NCBI RefSeq assembly: GCF_000336755.1
Contig: NZ_AOLK01000011.1
Coordinates: forward strand, 389,440 to 453,439
Direction: 5' to 3'
Origin: Haloferax elongans ATCC BAA-1513
GTDB taxonomy: Archaea; Halobacteriota; Halobacteria; Halobacteriales; Haloferacaceae
DNA length: 64,000 bases
Positions within the stretch are counted from its first letter, which is position 1. Every line of letters begins with the position of its first letter. Shown here piece by piece: positions 57,931 through 64,000 of the stretch. Below the pieces are notes generated by a model that was not told the origin of the DNA, did not search any database, and saw only the letters and a program-made list of their open reading frames with translations. Position numbers and translations under genes: made by a program.

Positions 57931-58719
57931 ATGGACAAGCCGGTTTTGCTGACGGGGGCTGGCGGGCGCGTCGGCCAGGCGATACTGGGGCACATCGGCG
58001 ACGCCTACGACTGGCGATTGCTGGACCGCGAGCCGCTGTCTGACGAGAAGATACCCGACTCCGTCGACCAGACGAACGTCTACGTCGCGGACATCACCGA
58101 CGAGACTGCGATTCGAAACGCCATCGAGGGCGTCGGCGCAGTCATCCACCTCGCCGGTGACCCGCGTCCCGAGGCACCGTGGGACAGTGTCCTTCGGAAC
58201 AACATCGACGGCACGCAGAATATGTTCGAGGCGGCTATCGACGCGGGCGTCGAGAAGTTCGCGTTCGCCTCGTCGAACCACGCCGTCGGTGCGTACGAGA
58301 CCGACGAACGGACGCCGGAGATGTACCGACCCCACCACGAGTTCCGACTGGACGGGACCGAACTCCCCCGCCCAAGCAACCTCTACGGTGTGAGCAAGGC
58401 GACTGGTGAGACGCTCGGCCGATACTACCACGACCACCACGACATCTCGGTCGTGAACGTCCGTATCGGCAACCTCACCCAGCACCATCCGCCGAAGGAG
58501 TACGAACGCGGCCAGGCGATGTGGCTCTCCTATCGCGACTGCGCCCACCTGTTCGCGTGCTGCATCGACGCCGACTACGACTTCGAAATCGTCTACGGCA
58601 TCTCCAACAACGACCGCAAGTACTACTCCATCGAGCGCGCCCGCGAGGTGCTCGGCTACGACCCGCAGGACAACTCCGCGGAGTACACCTTTGAAGGCGA
58701 ACCGCTGGACGAAGCGTAG
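57931..58719 (+). CDS. azf: NAD-dependent archaeal glucose-6-phosphate dehydrogenase (Azf)
   Basis: A 262-residue extended short-chain dehydrogenase: Rossmann VLLTGAGGRVGQAIL, VIHLAGDPRPEAPWDSVLRNNIDGTQNMFEAA, active-site Ser in FASSNHAVGAYE and Y-x3-K in NLYGVSKATGE, followed by VRIGNLTQHHPP. The sequence matches the H. volcanii Zwischenferment HvAzf (HVO_0511), which oxidises glucose 6-phosphate with NAD in the oxidative pentose phosphate pathway and is unrelated to bacterial Zwf. TATA CTTACTTAGTCC (57897-57908) supports ATG 57931. Confidence 0.92.
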   Translation: MDKPVLLTGAGGRVGQAILGHIGDAYDWRLLDREPLSDEKIPDSVDQTNVYVADITDETAIRNAIEGVGAVIHLAGDPRPEAPWDSVLRNNIDGTQNMFEAAIDAGVEKFAFASSNHAVGAYETDERTPEMYRPHHEFRLDGTELPRPSNLYGVSKATGETLGRYYHDHHDISVVNVRIGNLTQHHPPKEYERGQAMWLSYRDCAHLFACCIDADYDFEIVYGISNNDRKYYSIERAREVLGYDPQDNSAEYTFEGEPLDEA

Positions 58720-58785
58720 GTTTCAGGGCTGGCACGGTTTTTTCTGGACGACAGATTTCACAGCCATCAGCGCGCCCGCCGCAGG

Positions 58786-59211
58786 TCAGGACGCCCGAGT
58801 CTCGGCCCGCCCGCGACGTGGTGTTGCCCGGTTCCAGACCCAGTAACTGTATACGACGAGCACGACCGCGAGCGCCGTGTCGACGATTTCGATGGCTAAC
58901 AGCAGCGGCGGCATCGCGTCGGGCGAGGTCGGGAAGATGCCAGCCAAATCGAGGCCGTACACGGCGATATAGAGCACGCCGGCGACGATTGCAGCGAGCA
59001 GCGCGCTGGTATTCCCCGACCAGAGGCGATACGCGGTGGCGAAGCTTCCCAGCCCCAACAGGATGAGGAAGGCGTTGAACCCCCAATAGACGGTCGGGGA
59101 GAGGTGTTCGAAGGACCGCGTCTCGATTGGACCCCACGGCGCGAGCGAGACCAGAAGCAGGGTGACGACGGTCAACAAGAGTGCGATTCGTCGAGAGGCG
59201 TTTACTGCCAT
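58786..59211 (-). CDS. Four-helix membrane protein
   Basis: A 141-residue membrane protein with four helices (IALLLTVVTLLLVSLAPW, VYWGFNAFLILLGLGSFATAYRLW, ALLAAIVAGVLYIAVYGLDLAGIF, PPLLLAIEIVDTALAVVLVVYSYWVW) and a basic C-terminal tail. ATG 59211 preferred; a TATA TTATAAATA (about 59265-59273, minus strand) lies in the shared upstream region with the divergent Bat gene. Function unknown. Confidence 0.75.
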   Translation of the reverse strand: MAVNASRRIALLLTVVTLLLVSLAPWGPIETRSFEHLSPTVYWGFNAFLILLGLGSFATAYRLWSGNTSALLAAIVAGVLYIAVYGLDLAGIFPTSPDAMPPLLLAIEIVDTALAVVLVVYSYWVWNRATPRRGRAETRAS

Positions 59212-59318
59212 AGATACACCTTCGTCCACTGATGAAATGTGACTGACTCCGAGCATACGAGGTGTATTTATAAGTTCAGTCTCCCCACTCTCCGTCAGTA
59301 TCGCGGCCGAAATTAGCG

Positions 59319-59990
59319 ATGAGATACACCACACTGCGTCTCGGTTGGGACGACACCGAACTGCACCCGTTGACCGCCGCGTTCACCGACGCGGGCGTCA
59401 CCATCGAGTCACTTCACTACGTGAACTCGGTCGGTGACGGCGGCTACGCCGAACTGAGCCATCTCCGTGGCGACCTTGACGCGGCGAGAGACATCCTCGA
59501 TTCGATTCCCGAAGTCCGGGCGTTCGACATTTCTGCTGCAGGTATCGCGTACATCCACTACGAGGCGTCGCCGCTCATGGACCGGCTGCTGGCGGTCGTC
59601 TTCGACCACGCAGTCGTCCTCACGTGGCCGGTCACTTTCGCCCGGTCGAACGGGAACCTCTCGGCGCAACTCACCCTGCTCGGCACCGAAGACGCACTGA
59701 GTCAGGCTATCGCAACTATCCCGGCCGAAATCGACGTTTCGCTCGTTCGAACCGGCCGATACGAGGCATCTGCCCACGACCCACTGTCGTCACTGACCGA
59801 CCGCCAGCGCGAGGTCCTCGATGTCGCGGTTCGGGCTGGCTACTACGAGGTGCCCCGAGAAGCGACACACCGGGGTATCGCCGCCGAACTCTCCGTGGCA
59901 CCCGGCACTGTGAGTGAGCATCTACAGCGAATCGAAGCCAATCTCGTGTCGGCACTGGTCGGTGCGGCCGGAACCGACGACGAACTGTAA
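59319..59990 (+). CDS. Bat-type helix-turn-helix regulator
   Basis: A 223-residue HTH_10 regulator: an N-terminal sensor-like domain (RYTTLRLGWDDTELHPLTAAFTDAGVTIESLHYVNSVGDGGYAEL...) and a C-terminal HTH LTDRQREVLDVAVRAGYYEVPREATHRGIAAELSVAPGTVSEHLQRIEANLV (residues 159-210). It differs from the Bat protein at 46839 in lacking the Cys motif. It is divergent from the membrane protein at 58786, with a shared TATA-containing region of about 107 bp, so it may control that gene. Confidence 0.88.
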   Translation: MRYTTLRLGWDDTELHPLTAAFTDAGVTIESLHYVNSVGDGGYAELSHLRGDLDAARDILDSIPEVRAFDISAAGIAYIHYEASPLMDRLLAVVFDHAVVLTWPVTFARSNGNLSAQLTLLGTEDALSQAIATIPAEIDVSLVRTGRYEASAHDPLSSLTDRQREVLDVAVRAGYYEVPREATHRGIAAELSVAPGTVSEHLQRIEANLVSALVGAAGTDDEL

Positions 59991-59996
59991 CGGAAC

Positions 59997-60614
59997 TCAA
60001 TCGAACAGGCCGCTCACGTCGTCCTCGCGTCGTCGCTTCCGGCGGACGTGTTCTGCCATCCGCTGGTAGACCAGCCCTCGCTGGGCCTCGTTTTGGACGA
60101 AGTCGAACACCTGTGCGGTGTACTGTGTTTGTGTTCCGTCTGCGACCTCCTCGCGGGCGTAGGCAATCGCGTCTTCGACGACCGATTCGTCGAATCCCGA
60201 AATCTCCTCGGCGAGCGTCTCGGCAGCGACGACGATAGCATCGAAGTCGAGGTCGTCGTAGGTGAGTACCTGCCCGTCGTGGCGGAGCGCGACCGGCCCG
60301 TCGCGGAGTGCGGCAGCAGGGTCAGCTTCGAGTGTGGAGAGAAATTGCCGAACGTCGCCGAGGTTGACACCCCGGTAGTCGTCGGCTAACCCGTCGAGAT
60401 ACGCCTGTGCGCTCTCGGCCAACCCTGTTGCACCGGAGTAATTCTCTTCTCGCGCGTGGTGAACGGCTGCCGTGAACTGGATGAGTCCGTGGAGAAACCG
60501 CTCGTCGGCGCTGCCGTCCGGGAGGTCGAGCCACCGCGACTCCCACGCGCCGTGGGCCGCTCGAAAGGCTCCGGCGTTGTAGATAGCGAGACCAGCGCGA
60601 AGGGAATCGTCCAT
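59997..60614 (-). CDS. DUF309 protein
   Basis: A 205-residue helical protein with the DUF309 motif: RAGLAIYNAGAFRAAHGAWESRWLDLPDGSADERFLHGLIQFTAAVHHAREENYSGATGLAESA. DUF309 proteins are of unknown function and occur as free domains in archaea. Start 60614 is supported by a TATA-like TCTTTACTC (about 60635-60643, minus strand). It converges with the Bat gene (6 bp gap). Confidence 0.85.
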   Translation of the reverse strand: MDDSLRAGLAIYNAGAFRAAHGAWESRWLDLPDGSADERFLHGLIQFTAAVHHAREENYSGATGLAESAQAYLDGLADDYRGVNLGDVRQFLSTLEADPAAALRDGPVALRHDGQVLTYDDLDFDAIVVAAETLAEEISGFDESVVEDAIAYAREEVADGTQTQYTAQVFDFVQNEAQRGLVYQRMAEHVRRKRRREDDVSGLFD

Positions 60615-60759
60615 GGTCGCCGTTCGCCGGCGACGAGTAAAGATTCCGCGGGAACCGGCTCCCTCAATTGGTAGGGTGTACATGCTTATCCGTCTTCAGG
60701 CCATATGTGATATGGTAGCACATGAATGCCCTCTTTCCCCTCAGCCGAGGTGTCGACTA

Positions 60760-60981
60760 ATGACCAACTCGCCAGTCTGCATTAGCTGTGGAGACGCGTA
60801 CCTGTTCTCCAGAGCCTACAAGGGTAACTACTGCCCCGACTGCAACGAAGAGTGGTCGTCGAAACCTCGGACTGAGAATGCCCCCCGTCCCCGCCCACAG
60901 AGTTCCGCCTCCGTCTCGTCGGTTACTCAGCCTGACGAAGACGACACACCGACCCTCGAACCACCGTACGACGACGAGTAA
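60760..60981 (+). CDS. Small zinc ribbon protein
   Basis: A 73-residue protein with a zinc ribbon at the N-terminus, CISCGDAYLFSRAYKGNYCPDCNEEW (C7, C10, C25, C28), then a disordered Pro/Ser/Asp-rich acidic tail. It is likely a haloarchaeal transcription- or translation-associated ribbon, function unknown. The ATG at 60760 follows a TAA of the upstream frame, which fixes the start. Confidence 0.75.
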   Translation: MTNSPVCISCGDAYLFSRAYKGNYCPDCNEEWSSKPRTENAPRPRPQSSASVSSVTQPDEDDTPTLEPPYDDE

Positions 60982-61097
60982 CACCCATTTTTTGCCGGAC
61001 TAGCCGCTGAGCGACTGCGCCGTACCGTAGAGTCCGTGTCAGAGATAACGACCGAGAGACACGGAAGTCTCTCGAAGATTAGTGTTCGGAAGGAAAA

Positions 61098-61170
61098 CGT
61101 CCTGACGGAGATTTGAACTCCGGTCCCTGGCTCCGCAAGCCAAGAGGATAGTCCACTACCCTACCAGGAC
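61098..61170 (-). tRNA. tRNA-Arg (anticodon GCG)
   Basis: The complement forms a cloverleaf: acceptor GTCCTGG/TCAGGAC (with one G-U pair) and discriminator G, D-arm with GGGTAGTGGACTATCC, anticodon stem TTGGC/GCCAG with loop TTGCGGA (anticodon GCG, arginine), and T-arm with GGAGTTCAAATCTCC. Unlike the other tRNAs, no tail palindrome is visible downstream in 60990-61097. Confidence 0.93.
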
Positions 61171-61349
61171 TGTCTTGCTGCATTCTTCGGTACTCGACGG
61201 TTACTTAAGACGGTTACGATGTGTACTTCCAGTGAACCGCGGGACCACGGTACGGAGGTGCACACAGAGAGCGGGGCCAGAGTCTCTCCGGTCCGCCAGC
61301 GACGTGTTCCGACACAAGGACTTTTTCCTGCCCCGCTGTACCCTTGGTC

Positions 61350-61847
61350 GTGAACCGACGCGCCCTGCTTACCGGGACCGCAAGCCTCTGTGCAGCCCTC
61401 GCAGGGTGTACGAGTGACGACGCAACCGACGACGGCACAGAGACCACAACCACCGCATCGACACCGACACCAACCCCGCCAGAACCCCGACTGGTCGACA
61501 ACTCACTCTCGCCGCGGCACGACCCAGAGTGTCCGCAGGGCGGCGCTGCACAGGCGAGCTACATCTCGGTTGGCGTCCTCGTCGAGGGATGTCTCTGGGG
61601 TGCGAACGGGTGCGCTATCGCTCGACTCGGTAGGGCGACCTACGACCCTGAATCCGACGTGGCGTCACTCCTCGTCGAGACGGTCGAGGACCGCGACCCC
61701 GACGAGGCGTGTACCGAGGCGCTCAAACCTGTCGGCTACGAGGCCCGGCTTCAGTTCGAGAACGGACTGCCTGGAGAGCTCGTCGTCGAGCACGACGATG
61801 TAGACGGTCGCCGGGAGATTGCCCGCATCGACTTCGACGACGCCTGA
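61350..61847 (+). CDS. Tat-type lipoprotein of unknown function
   Basis: A 165-residue exported protein: Tat motif NRRALLTGTASLCAALAGC, lipobox ALAGC (Cys20), a Thr-rich linker, then a domain with five cysteines (DPECPQGG..., EGCLWGANGCAIA, EACTEALK), probably disulfide bonded on the outer face. GTG start at 61350 is supported by TATA ACTTTTTCC (61319-61327). No family recognised. Downstream (61848-62004) are a hairpin near 61869-61889 and one at 61927-61956. Confidence 0.78.
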   Translation: MNRRALLTGTASLCAALAGCTSDDATDDGTETTTTASTPTPTPPEPRLVDNSLSPRHDPECPQGGAAQASYISVGVLVEGCLWGANGCAIARLGRATYDPESDVASLLVETVEDRDPDEACTEALKPVGYEARLQFENGLPGELVVEHDDVDGRREIARIDFDDA

Positions 61848-61926
61848 CGATTCCCCGCGGCAGGTGCCTTCGATGGCACACCGAAGGTTCATCCCGGAAG
61901 ACGACTCCAGGTCCGCTATGTCACTC

Positions 61927-61956
61927 GATTCCGGGGCGCTTTTCGAAGCCCGAATC
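61927..61956. terminator. Hairpin between the lipoprotein gene and rpa2
   Basis: GATTC-GGGGC pairs with GCCC-GAATC around a loop containing CTTTTCG. It may terminate the upstream lipoprotein transcript or shape the rpa2 promoter region; archaeal terminators usually rely on T-runs and none follows, so this is only a candidate. Confidence 0.3.
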
Positions 61957-62004
61957 ACGAGGAAAACAACGCTTAAGCGCCGGCCTTCCCTGTTCGTGCA
62001 TAGA

Positions 62005-62064
62005 ATGAGTACGACGTGTGTTCTGCGACGCGGTGCGTCTTTCGTCGATGGAGGTGGCGCCTGA
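62005..62064 (+). CDS. Upstream mini-ORF coupled to rpa2
   Basis: A 19-codon frame (MSTTCVLRRGASFVDGGGA) whose TGA overlaps the rpa2 ATG as TGATG (62062-62066). A TATA-like CGCTTAAGC about 30 bp upstream of its ATG suggests that the transcript starts at or just before this ATG, making the mini-ORF the leaderless first cistron. Its last codons contain GGAGGTG, a strong Shine-Dalgarno for rpa2. It is more likely a translation-coupling leader than a functional peptide. Confidence 0.45.
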   Translation: MSTTCVLRRGASFVDGGGA

Positions 62065-63524
62065 TGGGCGTCATCGAAGACGTCTACGACGACCTCGACA
62101 CGGATGTCGAGTTCGAGAAGTTCGAGGCTGCGGTGAACGACAAAGTCGAGCAGATGGGCGGCCTCGCCGACGAGGAGACGGCGGCGATGCTCATCGCTCA
62201 CGAACTCCGCGACGAGGAGGTAAACGGCATCGCCGACATCGAACCGGGGATGGAGGACGTGAAGTTCCTCGCCAAGGTCGTCAGCGTCGGCGACGTTCGA
62301 ACCTTCGAGCGCGACGGCGAGGACGAAGACGGCAAAGTCCTCAACATCGAAGTCGCCGACGAGACGGGTCGCATCCGCGTCTCGCTGTGGGACGAGATGG
62401 CCGCTGGCGCAGAGGAAAACCTCGAAGTCGGCACCGTCCTCCGCATCGGTGGCCGCCCGAAAGACGGCTACAGCGGCGTCGAAGTCAGCGCGAGCAAGGT
62501 CGAAGAGGACCCCGACGCCGAAGTCGACGTCAAGGTACTCGACACCTATCGCGTCGAGGACCTGGCACTCGGGCTCTCGGACGTGAACCTCAAAGGGAAG
62601 ATTCTAGACGTGGGGACCGTCCGCACGTTCGACCGCGACGACGGCTCCGAAGGCCGCGTCTCGAACCTCTCTGTCGGTGACGCCACGGGTCGCGTGCGCG
62701 TCACGATGTGGGACGAGCGCGCCGACCTCGTCGAGGAACTCGACGCCGGGCAGTCGGTCGAAATCGTCGACGGCTACGTCCGCGAGCGCGACGGGTCGCT
62801 CGAACTCCACGTCGGGTCGCGCGGCGCTGTCGAAGTCATCGACGAGGATATCGAGTACGTCCCTGAGACGACCGACATCGGTGCGCTCGAACTCGGCCAG
62901 ACGGTCGATATCGCCGGCGGCGTCATCGAATCCGACTCCAAGCGAACCTTCGACCGCGACGACGGCTCCGAAGGGCAGGTTCGGAACATCCGCGTCCGCG
63001 ACGACACGGGCGACATTCGCGTCGCCCTCTGGGGCGAGAAAGCCGACACCGACGTCGACCTCGCCGATTACGTCGTTATCACCGACGTGGAAATCAAAGA
63101 CGGCTGGCAGGACGACCTCGAAGCGTCCGCTGGCTGGCGCTCGTCTGTGACGGTCATGGACGACGCACCTGCAGGCGCGGGTGGTGACAACGACGCTGGT
63201 GCAGACCAGACAAGTTCGCAAGGACTCGGCGCGTTCTCGGGCGAGTCCAGCGGATCGGACGCGTCGACCGCCTCGACATCGTCGACCAGTTCGTCCAGTC
63301 AGTCGTCCGACGACACCACGGCATCCAGCGACGAGGTCGTCGAGTTCACCGGCACCGTCGTTCAGGCCGGGAACCCGGTCATCCTCGACGACGGTTCGGA
63401 GACGAAGACCGTCGAGACCGACGCCGACCTCGGTCTCGGAGACGAAGTGACCGTCAGCGGTCCCGAGACCGACGGCCGAATCAGTGCCGACTCGGTCGAA
63501 ATCCACACCGGCGCAAAGCGGTAA
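62064..63524 (+). CDS. rpa2: Replication protein A (RpaC/Rpa2-type ssDNA-binding protein)
   Basis: A 486-residue RPA: an N-terminal helical domain (residues 1-60), three homologous OB folds, each with VRTFxRD and a (S/N)LxVxDxTGRIRVxLWDE signature (near residues 73, 190 and 297), a Ser/Thr-rich disordered linker (about 380-430) and a short C-terminal OB-like domain (EVVEFTGTVVQAGNPVILDDGS...). It binds single-stranded DNA in replication and repair; the HVO_0519 orthologue is reported essential. Translation is coupled to the mini-ORF by TGATG. Confidence 0.94.
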   Translation: MGVIEDVYDDLDTDVEFEKFEAAVNDKVEQMGGLADEETAAMLIAHELRDEEVNGIADIEPGMEDVKFLAKVVSVGDVRTFERDGEDEDGKVLNIEVADETGRIRVSLWDEMAAGAEENLEVGTVLRIGGRPKDGYSGVEVSASKVEEDPDAEVDVKVLDTYRVEDLALGLSDVNLKGKILDVGTVRTFDRDDGSEGRVSNLSVGDATGRVRVTMWDERADLVEELDAGQSVEIVDGYVRERDGSLELHVGSRGAVEVIDEDIEYVPETTDIGALELGQTVDIAGGVIESDSKRTFDRDDGSEGQVRNIRVRDDTGDIRVALWGEKADTDVDLADYVVITDVEIKDGWQDDLEASAGWRSSVTVMDDAPAGAGGDNDAGADQTSSQGLGAFSGESSGSDASTASTSSTSSSSQSSDDTTASSDEVVEFTGTVVQAGNPVILDDGSETKTVETDADLGLGDEVTVSGPETDGRISADSVEIHTGAKR

Positions 63525-63662
63525 CGAGCGTCCACTCGCTACCGGGTGTGTTTGTCACATCCCGATACCGCTCGTGTGGACTCGGGTGAGCCGGCGGTTT
63601 GTAAAATCCAATGGACGCCGCTACGGAAAGGATTATACGCCGGTCGGACCCGATATGTGGGT

Positions 63663-64000
63663 ATGAGTGTCGAGCTACCGTTCGCCCCGGTAGACGCGAT
63701 TATCCGGCAGAACGCGGGCAACCTTCGCGTCAGTGCAGGTGCCGCAGAGGAGCTCGCGCGCCGGATTCAGGAACACGGCGCCGAGTTGGCAATCGACGCG
63801 GCCGAGCGGGCGACTGAAGACGGTCGCAAGACGTTGATGGCCGAGGATTTCGGTGTCGAACAGGTCGTCGAGCGCGACGACCTCGAACTCCCCGTCGCAC
63901 CAATCGACCGCATCGCTCGCCTCCAGATTGACGACCGCTATCGGGTCGCAATGGATGCTCGAATCGCACTGGCCGATATCCTCGAAGATTACGCGACTAA
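63663..64000 (+). CDS. hstA: Archaeal histone, double histone-fold type (partial, C-terminus off the window)
   Basis: The first 112 residues (MSVELPFAPVDAIIRQNAGNLRVSAGAAEELARRIQEHGAELAIDAAERATEDGRKTLMAEDFGVEQVVERDDLELPVAPIDRIARLQIDDRYRVAMDARIALADILEDYAT) cover one complete histone fold and the beginning of a second, as in haloarchaeal fused histones (HVO_0520 type). It binds and shapes chromosomal DNA, or acts more as a regulator in haloarchaea. TATA GATTATAC (63634-63641) sits 27 bp upstream of the ATG at 63663, so the mRNA is leaderless. The open frame is not closed before the window ends. Confidence 0.93.
   Translation, partial: MSVELPFAPVDAIIRQNAGNLRVSAGAAEELARRIQEHGAELAIDAAERATEDGRKTLMAEDFGVEQVVERDDLELPVAPIDRIARLQIDDRYRVAMDARIALADILEDYAT

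Noticed and set aside
57931-58719. UDP-glucose 4-epimerase annotation for azf
   Set aside because: The family is epimerase-like, but the sequence and length match the characterised Haloferax glucose-6-phosphate dehydrogenase Azf.

Overview
The window is a haloarchaeal chromosome segment: GC-rich, with acidic proteomes, TATA boxes about 27 bp upstream of start codons (mostly leaderless transcripts), Tat-type lipoproteins, a group II chaperonin, a histone, RPA, L40e, Sec61-beta and halophile-specific small proteins. Gene content and order (HVO_0476-type zinc finger protein, type II GAPDH, pgk, type I GAPDH, then the NAD-dependent archaeal glucose-6-phosphate dehydrogenase azf, then rpa2 and histone) resemble the Haloferax volcanii chromosome around HVO_0440-HVO_0520, so the source is most likely Haloferax or a close relative. 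The species cannot be fixed from sequence alone.

Layout. 1-13 kb: pdxT (cut by the window edge), secG, thioredoxin, L40e, an MBL hydrolase with a small membrane protein, a DUF5786/DUF99 pair, type IV uracil-DNA glycosylase, a phnDCE phosphonate/phosphate importer (leftward), hisH, pheA, two tandem small heat-shock proteins and leuS. 13-24 kb: an ornithine cyclodeaminase/alanine dehydrogenase family enzyme, thermosome subunit, tRNA-Ser, ridA, cydAB, ilvA and citrate synthase. 24-36 kb: a soluble PhoU/RCK protein, an M14-like protein and threonine synthase, pcm, a methyltransferase, a zinc finger protein, two tandem PQQ-propeller lipoproteins and an M29 aminopeptidase. 35-43 kb: central carbon genes gapII (+), pgk and gapI (-), a third Hsp20, an ATP-grasp ligase, L10e, a GATase and nucS. 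43-48 kb: a regulatory/redox cluster with two PPOX-type FMN proteins, an MFS transporter, two paralogous winged-helix regulators, two paralogous mini zinc ribbons and a Bat-type regulator. 48.7-53 kb: an unstable tRNA region with two tRNA-Phe genes, a tRNA-Phe fragment, tRNA-Val, twin cold-shock genes and arrays of tRNA-3'-end-derived palindromes. 53-64 kb: an ABC exporter, creatininase, Nudix-MptD pair, azf, a second Bat-type regulator, tRNA-Arg, rpa2 with an upstream mini-ORF, and a histone (cut by the window edge).

Two signals stand out. (1) Downstream of four of the five tRNA genes (Ser, Phe x2, Val) lie 85-135 bp units in which the 3' end of that particular tRNA is re-copied and placed in inverted repeats around a shared core, next to a second hairpin abutting the tRNA end. 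Phe and Val carry these in tandem. I know of no named element of this kind. (2) Three promoters in the 45-47.6 kb cluster carry ACCCC-N7-GGGG (one degenerate copy) 13-15 bp downstream of the TATA box. This looks like a local operator shared by two paralogous winged-helix genes and a PPOX flavoprotein gene. Further observations are a candidate small RNA upstream of ilvA, a 14-bp palindrome in the L10e core promoter, and a leaderless mini-ORF translationally coupled to rpa2.
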